From an uncultured Bacteroidales bacterium (lineage in GTDB: Bacteria; Bacteroidota; Bacteroidia; Bacteroidales; UBA932), in assembly GCA_947253655.1 (NCBI GenBank), contig CAMYAE010000001.1, positions 193,758 through 257,757 on the forward strand: a stretch of 64,000 nucleotides of DNA. The letters are read 5' to 3'. The position numbers were made by a program, and so were the translations under genes. Below are positions 26,058 through 34,372 of this stretch, in pieces. The notes beneath the pieces are model-generated. The model ran no database searches, was not told the origin of the DNA, and saw only the letters and a program-made list of their open reading frames with translations. Numbering within the stretch: the stretch's first letter is position 1; each line of letters starts with the position of its first letter.

Positions 26058-26876
26058 ATGAAGAAAATCATATTGTATATTGTTCTGCTTTCCGGTGCTG
26101 TGTCCATTATAGCATCTTGCAGCACAAAGACATATCAGAAAATCAATTATCTGCAGGATATCCAGAACGACACCATAATGAAAATGAACAGTAATGAAGG
26201 TATCTTGGTGCAGCCTCAGGATATGATTTCCATAGTCGTTACGAGCAGGACACCTGAACTTTCCGCTCCATTCAATCTTGCAAATGTCAGTTACCAGGCC
26301 GGCTCCGAGACCGGAATGGCAGGTGCAGGTTCATATAGGATTATGGGATATTCCGTTGATTCTGATGGTAATATAGATTTCCCGATACTCGGCAAAATCA
26401 AAGTGGCCGGACTCAACCGTTGGGGGGTGGCTGACAAGGTGAAAGAAAAGCTGCAGTCAAGCGGCCAGCTCAAGGACCCTGTGGTGACAGTAGAATTTAT
26501 GAATTTCAAGATATCCGTAGTCGGTGAAGTAACCCGTCCGGGATCATATACGGTCTCTGGAGATAAGATCAATATCCTACAGGCACTTAGCCTTGCAGGT
26601 GACTTGACAATCTACGGAAGGCGTGACAATGTGAGGGTGGTCAGGGAGCAAAACGGACACAGGGTCATATATGTTATCGATTTGCGCAGTTCGGACCTGT
26701 TCAATTCCCCGGCCTATTATCTGCAACAGAGTGACGAAGTGTATGTGGAGCCTAACCGGGTCCGTGCCGGGCAGTCAACGATAAACGAGAACAGCTTCAG
26801 GTCTGTCAGCTTCTGGACATCAATCAGCGCCTCCTTGCTGACAATCGCCAATCTTATTATTACATTATCCAAATAA
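26058..26876 (+). CDS. Polysaccharide export lipoprotein (Wza-like)
   Basis: The 272-residue protein has a lipoprotein signal (IIASCS, Cys21), a Poly_export domain (about 50-150, with VQPQDMISIVVTSRTPEL and GNIDFPILGKIKVAGL) and an SLBB-type domain (about 155-240, with GEVTRPGSYTV and INILQALSLAG). A C-terminal hydrophobic stretch (SASLLTIANLIITLS) may cross the outer membrane. It should form the outer-membrane exit channel for the polysaccharide. It is the first gene of the locus, 8 bases before the Wzc-like kinase gene. Confidence 0.92.
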   Translation: MKKIILYIVLLSGAVSIIASCSTKTYQKINYLQDIQNDTIMKMNSNEGILVQPQDMISIVVTSRTPELSAPFNLANVSYQAGSETGMAGAGSYRIMGYSVDSDGNIDFPILGKIKVAGLNRWGVADKVKEKLQSSGQLKDPVVTVEFMNFKISVVGEVTRPGSYTVSGDKINILQALSLAGDLTIYGRRDNVRVVREQNGHRVIYVIDLRSSDLFNSPAYYLQQSDEVYVEPNRVRAGQSTINENSFRSVSFWTSISASLLTIANLIITLSK

Positions 26877-26884
26877 TTTAAGAG

Positions 26885-29317
26885 ATGACTCAGGAAAATA
26901 CAAACGGTCAGAATAATTTTAATAAGATAAGCAACGATGCCGACAGTCTGCAACTCGCCGACCTTTGGTCGATGATATGGAACAATAGGTTCTGGTATAT
27001 ATTTTCAATATTATTCTGCCTTTTTATAGCAGCATTTTATATTTACAAAACTCCGAAAACTTACAGCCGTTCTGCAAAGGTCATTGTGGATGAGGCAGCC
27101 GGAAATTCCACTATGAGGGATCTTGCCGCATTTTCCAATAATCTCGCCCGTTACAGGGGCCAGGGCGGAACAAACGTCTATAATGAAATAGAGGCTTTTT
27201 CTTCTCCGGATCTTATGGCCAGGGTGGTAAAGCGTCTCGGCTATGAAACCACCTACACCGAATATCAGTTTTTGAGGAAGAGGGAATTGTTCACGTCGGC
27301 ACCTTTTACGCTTTCTCTTATAGACGGCAACCCGGTAACCTCTTTCGGATTCGATGTATGCAAAGAGGACGACAGCAGTTTCGTATTGAAGAATTTTTAT
27401 GCCGGACATGACAAAATCAAGGCCTCAAAGGTGAAAGGCTCTCTTAATGACACCATTATGACCCCGGTGGGAATAGTTATGCTCGTCCCGACGGCCAATA
27501 TAAAGAATTGGGACAATGACATTCGCGTAAGCTGGGTCAATCCTATGTCGCGTGCCAAATCCTATATCTCGCGATTTACCGCATCCTTGTCAGGGAAAGA
27601 GTCCTCTGTGGTTGTCCTGTCCCTCACAGACAGGTTCCCGGCCAGGGCGGCAAATATAGTACAAGCCGTTGTGGATGTATATAATGAAGAATGGGTGGAG
27701 AACAAGAACAGGTCTGCCGTGAACACTACCAAGTTCATAAATGACAGGCTCGGCATAATCGAAAAGGAGCTGGGCAATGTCGAGGGCAACTTGAAAGATT
27801 ATAAGGAGAAGAATAAGATTACTGATATACAGGCCGTTTCAGAGGCCTACCTCCAGCAGTCTTCGGAATACGGGACAAAGGCTTTTGATATCAATAACCA
27901 GCTTTCCATTGCAAAATTCATCAGGGATTATGTAAACGACAGTTCGCATCGGGACGACCTGATTCCGGCAAATTCCGGACTTACAAGCACTTCCGTAAAT
28001 GAGCAGATTAAATATTATAATGAGTGTCTTCTGAAGAGGAACAGGTTGCTTGCCGAGAGTAGTGCCGAGAATCCCGCAGTTGCGGAATTGACCGAGGCCT
28101 TAATCCAATTGAAGATGGCTGTGAATCGTTCTATTGAGAGCCTTATAGCCACATTGCAGCTCCAGGCCGACAAGATAAGCAATCAGGAGAACGAAGTCAT
28201 GCGTAGAATTGCCTCTACGTCAGGTCAGCAGTTGCAACTGCTTTCGATAGAGAGGCAGCAAAAAGTCAAGGAACAGCTTTATATCTACCTCCTACAGAAG
28301 CGTGAGGAAAATGAAATCACGGCTTTAGTCAATGTGGAGAATACACGTATGATTATGGAGCCGAACGGCTCTCCGTTCCCGTATGCCCCTAATATAAGCA
28401 TGATTCTGCTAATCGCATTGATTTTGGGTGCCGGGATACCTTTTGCAGTCTTCTTCCTTATAAACCAATTGGATATGAGGGTCAAAAACCGCTCCGACAT
28501 CGCCAATCTCCAGGCTCCTTTCCTTGCCGAAATTCCTCAAATGGGGTTGTCCGGTAACTGGCTCAAGAGACTAAGGACAGACAGGCTCAATGATGACAAT
28601 TGCAGGATTGTTGTAGAATCCGGCAAGAGAGATACTATGAATGAGGCGTTCAGGGTTCTGAGGACTAATCTTGACCTTATGACGGCAGGCAATAAGAATA
28701 AGTGTAACAAGATTATGGTTACTTCGTTCAACCCTAATGCCGGAAAAACCTTTATGATAATGAATATGGCCGCCTCTATGGCTCTTAAAGGGAGCAAGAC
28801 GTTGCTGCTCGACCTTGATCTGAGAAAGGCTACATTATCCAAGGCTTTGAGAATCAATAAGACAGGCGTATCTGCCTATTTGAACGGCAGGAGCCTTAAC
28901 CTGTCGGATAATATATATAGCCTCGGTGAAAATCTTTCAATATTGCCGGTAGGCTCCCTGCCTCCGAATCCTGCAGAGCTTTTGGTATCGGAGAGGTTTG
29001 ACGAGATGATAGAGCGTTTGGCAAAAGAATTTGATTATATATTTATTGACTGTCCGCCTGTAGGAATTGTCGCCGACACCGGAATAATTGCAAAGCATGC
29101 AGATATAACCGTGTTGATCATGCGTGCCGGCAGGTTTGACAAGAGGGCGTTGCCGGATGTTGAGGCACTTTACGAGTCTGGCGTTTATAAACGTATGGCC
29201 TTGATACTGAATGGTGTAGAAGCCGCGAGCCGGAGTTATGGACATTACGGCTATGGCTATGGCTACGGTTACGGCTACGGTTATGGGGGCAGTCATGGCA
29301 ATAATTCCAATTCATAA
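26885..29317 (+). CDS. Wzc-like polysaccharide co-polymerase / BY-kinase
   Basis: The 810-residue inner-membrane protein has a first transmembrane helix (37-55), a long periplasmic Wzz/coiled-coil part, a second helix (about 503-525) and a C-terminal bacterial tyrosine kinase. The kinase has Walker A NPNAGKTF (about 616-623), Walker A' LLLDLDLRK and Walker B IFIDCPPVG. The tail (about 783-805) is a run of Tyr-Gly dipeptides, the expected autophosphorylation cluster. It controls chain length and export with the Wza-like protein, opposed by the phosphatase encoded next. Its stop overlaps that gene's ATG (TAATG). Confidence 0.93.
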   Translation: MTQENTNGQNNFNKISNDADSLQLADLWSMIWNNRFWYIFSILFCLFIAAFYIYKTPKTYSRSAKVIVDEAAGNSTMRDLAAFSNNLARYRGQGGTNVYNEIEAFSSPDLMARVVKRLGYETTYTEYQFLRKRELFTSAPFTLSLIDGNPVTSFGFDVCKEDDSSFVLKNFYAGHDKIKASKVKGSLNDTIMTPVGIVMLVPTANIKNWDNDIRVSWVNPMSRAKSYISRFTASLSGKESSVVVLSLTDRFPARAANIVQAVVDVYNEEWVENKNRSAVNTTKFINDRLGIIEKELGNVEGNLKDYKEKNKITDIQAVSEAYLQQSSEYGTKAFDINNQLSIAKFIRDYVNDSSHRDDLIPANSGLTSTSVNEQIKYYNECLLKRNRLLAESSAENPAVAELTEALIQLKMAVNRSIESLIATLQLQADKISNQENEVMRRIASTSGQQLQLLSIERQQKVKEQLYIYLLQKREENEITALVNVENTRMIMEPNGSPFPYAPNISMILLIALILGAGIPFAVFFLINQLDMRVKNRSDIANLQAPFLAEIPQMGLSGNWLKRLRTDRLNDDNCRIVVESGKRDTMNEAFRVLRTNLDLMTAGNKNKCNKIMVTSFNPNAGKTFMIMNMAASMALKGSKTLLLDLDLRKATLSKALRINKTGVSAYLNGRSLNLSDNIYSLGENLSILPVGSLPPNPAELLVSERFDEMIERLAKEFDYIFIDCPPVGIVADTGIIAKHADITVLIMRAGRFDKRALPDVEALYESGVYKRMALILNGVEAASRSYGHYGYGYGYGYGYGYGGSHGNNSNS

Positions 29318-30042
29318 TGTTCGGATTCTTCAATAGCAGGAGCTCTTTATTGGAAAGCGGGCTTATCAAAGGTGCCGTCGACAACCACAGTCACATCTTG
29401 TACGGTCTGGACGACGGTGTAAAGAAAGTCGAAGAAAGCCTGCAAATCCTTGATTTCTTAGAGACTGCCGGTTTAGGCACCTTGTGGCTGACACCCCATA
29501 CTATGGAAGACGTCCCCAATACGACAGAGGGACTCCAGGCACGGTTTCAGGAGTTGAAGGCGGCGTATAAAGGCAAGATACATCTGAAGTTGTCTTCGGA
29601 ATATATGATAGATGCCCTCTTTGTCGAAAGGCTGAGCAAAAAGGATTTGCTGTTGCACGGAGGGGACTTGGTCTTGGTAGAAACCAGCACATGGTCTCCG
29701 CCTATAGACTTGTGGGATATTTTAGATACAATGTTCAGAGCCGGTTACCGTCCTTTGCTTGCCCACCCTGAGCGGTATCGCTATATGAATGAAAATGATT
29801 ATGTTAGGCTTCATGATATGGGGGTTGTCTTCCAGATGAATCTTCCTTCGATACTTGGGGTCTACGGCGAACAGACATATCAGAAAGCCAAATATCTTTT
29901 GGGAAAAGGCTGGTACTCAATGGTAGGCTCTGATTGTCACAGATTCAGGGCAATAGACGGACAATATCATAGTAAGATATTGAAGCGTGAGACGATAAAG
30001 CAGCTGGAGCCAATAATGGCCGGCTTGGAGGACGGATTATGA
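29317..30042 (+). CDS. CpsB/YwqE-type PHP tyrosine-protein phosphatase
   Basis: The 241-residue protein has the PHP-domain start VDNHSHILYGLDDG (His24, His26, Asp32), further metal-site segments LTPHTM and LLAHPERY, and the closing GSDCHRF, all matching the Mn2+-dependent CpsB/Wzb-alternative phosphatases. It should remove phosphate from the tyrosine tail of the Wzc-like kinase and so set polymerisation cycles. It overlaps the kinase gene by one base upstream and the rmlD-like gene by four bases downstream. Confidence 0.92.
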   Translation: MFGFFNSRSSLLESGLIKGAVDNHSHILYGLDDGVKKVEESLQILDFLETAGLGTLWLTPHTMEDVPNTTEGLQARFQELKAAYKGKIHLKLSSEYMIDALFVERLSKKDLLLHGGDLVLVETSTWSPPIDLWDILDTMFRAGYRPLLAHPERYRYMNENDYVRLHDMGVVFQMNLPSILGVYGEQTYQKAKYLLGKGWYSMVGSDCHRFRAIDGQYHSKILKRETIKQLEPIMAGLEDGL

Positions 30043-30935
30043 ATATTCTTGTTACAGGAGCCAACGGCCAGTTGGGAATGGAGATCAGGAAAATATCCAG
30101 GCTTTCCGGTGACCGCTATATCTTCAGTGACATAAATATCAGGCCGGGACTTGAGACCTTGAGCCTTGACATAACCAATCCTGGGGCTATTGACATTATT
30201 TGCAAGTCAGAGAAAATCGATGTTATAATAAACTGTGCCGCATATACTTCAGTAGACAAGGCGGAAAGCGATATTGCGATGGCTGATATGCTGAATAACA
30301 AGGCCGTAGGCTATCTGGCCGCCTGTGCTAAGAAATTCGATATATTTCTTATACATATATCTACGGATTATATATTCAGCGGAGAGAACTATAAGCCCTA
30401 TACCGAATCGGATATGGCATCCCCTTTGGGGGTCTATGGCGTTACCAAGCTGGCAGGGGAGATGGCGATTGCAGATTCGGGTTGCAGACATATTATATTC
30501 CGGACGGCGTGGTTGTATTCGGAGTTCAGGAATAATTTTGTCAAGACTATACTCCGGCTGATTTCAGAAAAAGATACGATAAATGTAGTTTCGGATCAGA
30601 TTGGCACGCCTACAAGTGCGGCCGACTTGGCAAAAGTGATTTGTGGAATTATTTCCGACAGAAAAATGGGGAATAACGGTGTATATAATTATACCGATGA
30701 GGGGGTGGCATCATGGTATGATTTTGCAGTGGCTGTCAATGATATGTCAGGAGGTGGCTGCACGGTGCTGCCGTGTTTGAGCTGTGAATATCCTGTAGTT
30801 GCTAAGAGACCTCATTATTCCGTATTGGACAAGACATTGGTAAAGAGGACTTTCGGGGTGGATATACCGTATTGGAGAGACTCGCTCGCAAGATGTGTGG
30901 CTGCTATTTTGAGGCGAGGGGAGGACGAAAAATAG
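30039..30935 (+). CDS. rfbD: dTDP-4-dehydrorhamnose reductase
   Basis: The 298-residue SDR has the NAD(P) motif TGANGQLG (6-13), AAYTSVDKAESD, STDYIFSG and the YGVTK catalytic pair (about Tyr134/Lys138), all typical of RmlD, which makes dTDP-L-rhamnose. The other rhamnose genes rmlA, rmlB and rmlC are not in the window, so it must work with distant copies. It overlaps the phosphatase gene by four bases (ATGA), tying it to the export core rather than to the variable sugar genes. Confidence 0.9.
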   Translation: MNILVTGANGQLGMEIRKISRLSGDRYIFSDINIRPGLETLSLDITNPGAIDIICKSEKIDVIINCAAYTSVDKAESDIAMADMLNNKAVGYLAACAKKFDIFLIHISTDYIFSGENYKPYTESDMASPLGVYGVTKLAGEMAIADSGCRHIIFRTAWLYSEFRNNFVKTILRLISEKDTINVVSDQIGTPTSAADLAKVICGIISDRKMGNNGVYNYTDEGVASWYDFAVAVNDMSGGGCTVLPCLSCEYPVVAKRPHYSVLDKTLVKRTFGVDIPYWRDSLARCVAAILRRGEDEK

Positions 30936-30989
30936 AAATATAAGGCTATTTGTTTTATTAGTCTTATATTTATATGAATATTTATTTTA

Positions 30990-31649
30990 ATGACAGGTCA
31001 ATCCTTGTTGCTGGATAGTGCAGGACAAACTTGTGGCAATGCTTCCAATAGCAAGATTCACGCTGAGCACAGGTCTCAGGGTGACCTTGATTGCATCCGT
31101 ACGGTAATGCGGAATAAAGGGAATGATAGCATCAGCTGGTTTGCATTGAGGGTGACTTATCGCAGGGAGCTGAGAGTGCAGGAGCGACTTAATGAGTTGA
31201 AAATCAAGAGTTTTGTGCCGATGATGACGGTTAGGGAAGAGGAGGGGGGTAAGATTTTCAGACGTCAAGTACCGGCAGTCGGAAATCTGATATTCGTACA
31301 GGCCTCAAGAAAGGATATTGAGGAATATATGCTGTCGGAGGGAGACCGCAGGATGACGCATTTTATATGGGACAAGGTGACGAGACAGCCTATCGTAATT
31401 CCCGAAAAGCAGATTGAGGATTTTATCAGGATTTCTACCGAGTCGTCGGATGATGCAATTTATCTGTCCAAGGTTTCGGAGAAATTGAGAGGAGGGATGA
31501 AAGTGAAGGTAAGGAGAGGTCCGTTTGTTGGGGTGACCGGGACTGTGGTGCGGCTTCGGAAGTCGAGGCGTGTTTTGGTGGAACTTCCGGGCGTGCTTGC
31601 CGTCGCTTCCGCCTACGTTCCGATAGAGGACCTTGAAGTTTTGGATTGA
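30990..31649 (+). CDS. UpxY-like NusG-family antiterminator
   Basis: The 219-residue protein has an NGN domain (about 45-145, with SWFALRVTYRRELRVQERLNEL and FVPMMTV) and a KOW segment near 170-205 (VKVRRGPFVGVTGTVVRLRKSRRVLVEL). It matches the UpxY group of specialised NusG paralogues that prevent early termination in Bacteroides capsule operons. It opens the variable part of the locus, after the export core, and presumably aids reading of the very long downstream unit. The first 40 residues are poorly conserved, so a later start is possible. No UpxZ-like gene follows. Confidence 0.87.
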   Translation: MTGQSLLLDSAGQTCGNASNSKIHAEHRSQGDLDCIRTVMRNKGNDSISWFALRVTYRRELRVQERLNELKIKSFVPMMTVREEEGGKIFRRQVPAVGNLIFVQASRKDIEEYMLSEGDRRMTHFIWDKVTRQPIVIPEKQIEDFIRISTESSDDAIYLSKVSEKLRGGMKVKVRRGPFVGVTGTVVRLRKSRRVLVELPGVLAVASAYVPIEDLEVLD

Positions 31650-31749
31650 GCCTTACTGCATGCCTTGGTGTGGTCTTTCTTAACACCACGGGGCATTCAT
31701 ATTGTTTTCCGGCTGGTATTCCGGAGGAGCGATGTCGGCTGAGGAATAT

Positions 31750-31960
31750 GCAGATCCTCACGCTCGTTCCACTCGCTCAGGATGACAGGAAGGGGCATTC
31801 GTTTAGAGAGGCACCGCGTCAGTGACAGGAAGGGCATTCATTTTGGATGTTGCCGCGTCAGGAGGACAGGAAGGACGCTCGCACAGAACGTCAAATAGGC
31901 AGGGAGGCAGGATGACAAGGAAGGACGTTAACGCGTCAGGATGTCAAAAAGGGGCTCTCT
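31750..31960. repeat. Degenerate dispersed-repeat block in the UpxY-ugd gap
   Basis: The 346-base gap 31650-31995 has no convincing gene. It starts with a weak hairpin near 31667-31690. A clear repeat unit follows at 31750-31789, matched in reverse at 21931-21962, then several decayed copies marked by recurring GCGTCAG and GACAGGAAGG blocks to about 31960. Confidence 0.7.
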
Positions 31961-31995
31961 GATTTTTAGGATAGAAATTTAAAAAACGGCATAAT

Positions 31996-33228
31996 ATGAA
32001 AATCGCAGTTGCAGGAACAGGGTACGTGGGTCTTTCAATAGGCACACTGTTGTCGCAGCACAACGAAGTCGTTGCTGTGGACATTATACCCGAAAAAGTA
32101 GAAATGCTCAATAGGAGGCAATCTCCGATACATGATGAATATGTCGAAAAATATTTTGCGGAGAAAGAATTGAACCTCAAAGCCACACTCGATGCAGAAG
32201 AAGCCTACTCAGACGCTGACTTCGTGGTCATAGCCGCTCCTACGAACTACGACAGCCAGAAAAACTTTTTCGACACATCAGCAGTGGAGACGGTCATAGA
32301 TCTTGTTATGAAATATAATCCGGAAGCCATAATGGTCATAAAGTCCACTATCCCGGTCGGATATACCGAAAGCATAAGAAAGAAAACAGGCTCGCAGAAC
32401 ATCATATTCTCCCCTGAATTCCTGCGCGAGAGCAAGGCTCTATACGACAATCTGTATCCGAGCAGAATAATTGTCGGCCGTCCTGAGGACGATGTGCGGC
32501 TTGACAAAGCGGCTCGGACTTTTGCTGGACTTCTCCAGGAGGGAGCAATCAAGGAGAATGTCGAGACCTTGTTCATGGGGCTCACCGAAGCCGAAGCGGT
32601 GAAACTTTTCTCCAACACCTACCTTGCGCTCCGTGTAAGCTATTTCAACGAGCTTGACACATATGCTGAAATGAAAGGTCTTGACACACAGTCTATTATA
32701 AACGGTGTTTGCCTCGACCCCCGTATCGGGACGCATTATAACAACCCTTCATTCGGATACGGCGGCTATTGTCTGCCGAAAGACACAAAGCAGCTGCTTG
32801 CGAATTATGCCGATGTGCCGGAGAATATCATTGAGGCAATAGTGGAAAGCAACAGGACGCGAAAGGATTTCATAGCGGACAGGGTGCTTGCAAAGGCCGG
32901 ATATTACACAGCATCAAGCAATTGGGATGAAAGCCGTGAGCAAGAAGTGGTCATAGGTGTATATCGTCTTACCATGAAATCGAATTCAGACAATTTCCGC
33001 CAGAGCTCAATCCAAGGTGTCATGAAGCGCATCAAGGCAAAAGGAGCCAAGGTGATTATATATGAGCCTACTCTTGAAGACGGTACGCATTTCTTCGGAA
33101 GCGAGGTAGTCAATGATTTGGAGCATTTCAAGGCATTGTCCGATGCAATTATTGCCAACCGCTACGACAACTGTCTGAATGACGTTGAGGAGAAAGTATA
33201 TACGCGAGATATTTACAGACGCGACTGA
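31996..33228 (+). CDS. UDP-glucose 6-dehydrogenase
   Basis: The 410-residue enzyme has the N-terminal Rossmann motif GTGYVGLSIG (7-16), the central helix region and the catalytic Cys in GYGGYCLPKDTKQLL (near residue 259). The short length and sequence match the UDP-glucose dehydrogenase group (EC 1.1.1.22), giving UDP-glucuronate. The next gene, two bases on, is a UDP-glucuronate 4-epimerase, which agrees with this assignment and points to UDP-galacturonate as the supplied sugar. Confidence 0.9.
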   Translation: MKIAVAGTGYVGLSIGTLLSQHNEVVAVDIIPEKVEMLNRRQSPIHDEYVEKYFAEKELNLKATLDAEEAYSDADFVVIAAPTNYDSQKNFFDTSAVETVIDLVMKYNPEAIMVIKSTIPVGYTESIRKKTGSQNIIFSPEFLRESKALYDNLYPSRIIVGRPEDDVRLDKAARTFAGLLQEGAIKENVETLFMGLTEAEAVKLFSNTYLALRVSYFNELDTYAEMKGLDTQSIINGVCLDPRIGTHYNNPSFGYGGYCLPKDTKQLLANYADVPENIIEAIVESNRTRKDFIADRVLAKAGYYTASSNWDESREQEVVIGVYRLTMKSNSDNFRQSSIQGVMKRIKAKGAKVIIYEPTLEDGTHFFGSEVVNDLEHFKALSDAIIANRYDNCLNDVEEKVYTRDIYRRD

Positions 33229-33230
33229 TT

Positions 33231-34289
33231 ATGTTGGAATATAACGTCAGCCTTATAGGGAAGACCGTGTTTATCACGGGGGCCGCAGGCTTCATAGGCT
33301 CAAATCTCGTAAAGCGTCTTTTTCATGATTTTGAAGACATAAAGGTAATCGGAATCGACAATATGACCGATTACTATGATGTCAGAATAAAAAGGGGACG
33401 CCTTGCTGAAATTGAAGGTCTTGGCAGGGATTGGCTCTTCGTTGAGGGGTCCATTGCCGACAAGGGGGCAATAGAAGGCATATTCGGCAAATACAAGCCT
33501 GCCGTAGTTGTAAATCTTGCTGCTCAGGCAGGGGTGAGATATTCGATTTCTAACCCTGACGCATATATTGAGAGCAATCTGATTGGGTTCTACAACATAC
33601 TTGAGGCTTGCCGTTACCATGAAGTCGAACACCTTGTATATGCATCATCATCATCGGTCTACGGTAGCAACAAGAAGGTGCCTTATTCCACAGACGACAA
33701 GGTGGACAATCCGGTCAGTCTTTATGCGGCCACAAAGAAGAGCAACGAGCTGATGGCTCACGCCTATAGCAAACTCTACAATATTCCCTCTACGGGGTTG
33801 CGCTTTTTCACTGTCTATGGGCCTGCGGGACGTCCGGACATGGCATATTTCGGATTTACTGACAAGCTCGTGAAAAGGGGGAAAATAAAGATTTTCAATT
33901 ACGGAAACTGCAAAAGGGATTTTACATACATAGATGACATTGTGGAAGGAGTTGTGCGGGTGATGCAGCATGCTCCGGAAAAGCGAAATGGCGAGGACGG
34001 ACTGCCTGTCCCTCCGTACAAGGTGTATAATATCGGCAATAACAGGCCGGAAAATCTCCTTGATTTCGTTAATATCCTGCAAGAAGAGCTTGTACGTGCA
34101 GGAGTACTGCCGCCCGATTATGATTTCGAGTCCCATAAGGAACTTGTGCCTATGCAGCCCGGCGATGTACCTGTAACCTACGCCGATACGACCCCTCTTG
34201 AGCAAGACTTCGGCTTCAAGCCCTCCACCCCCCTCCGCAACGGCTTAAGGCAGTTTGTTGAGTGGTATAAGGAATATACAGATGACTAA
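33231..34289 (+). CDS. UDP-glucuronate 4-epimerase
   Basis: The 352-residue extended SDR has TGAAGFIGSNL (16-26), AAQAGVRYSI, the SSSSVYG serine region and YAATKKS (Tyr/Lys pair). PAGRPDMAYFGFT and the late MQPGDVPVTYAD are characteristic of UDP-glucuronate 4-epimerases. It should interconvert UDP-GlcA and UDP-GalA. It follows the UDP-glucose dehydrogenase gene by 2 bases, and the pair forms a complete route from UDP-glucose to UDP-GalA. Confidence 0.9.
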   Translation: MLEYNVSLIGKTVFITGAAGFIGSNLVKRLFHDFEDIKVIGIDNMTDYYDVRIKRGRLAEIEGLGRDWLFVEGSIADKGAIEGIFGKYKPAVVVNLAAQAGVRYSISNPDAYIESNLIGFYNILEACRYHEVEHLVYASSSSVYGSNKKVPYSTDDKVDNPVSLYAATKKSNELMAHAYSKLYNIPSTGLRFFTVYGPAGRPDMAYFGFTDKLVKRGKIKIFNYGNCKRDFTYIDDIVEGVVRVMQHAPEKRNGEDGLPVPPYKVYNIGNNRPENLLDFVNILQEELVRAGVLPPDYDFESHKELVPMQPGDVPVTYADTTPLEQDFGFKPSTPLRNGLRQFVEWYKEYTDD

Positions 34290-34317
34290 AAAATTATTTT
34301 TGATATGTTTATAAATC

Positions 34318-34347
34318 AATACGCCGGTAAATATTTACCGAAGTATT
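34318..34347. promoter_or_regulatory. Palindrome upstream of the CapE gene
   Basis: A perfect 16-base palindrome (34325-34340) is extended by outer 5-bp arms (34318-34322 with 34343-34347). It sits in an 83-base AT-rich gap and could be an operator or an RNA hairpin. There is no T-run to make it a terminator. Confidence 0.45.
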
Positions 34348-34372
34348 TTAAAACTATTTAAAATCTTAAACT

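Noticed and set aside
25914..34372. Invertible promoter of the Bacteroides capsule type
   Set aside because: I looked for paired inverted repeats flanking a promoter before the locus and before the UpxY-like and CapE-type genes; only palindromes or distant repeat copies were found, and no invertase gene is present.
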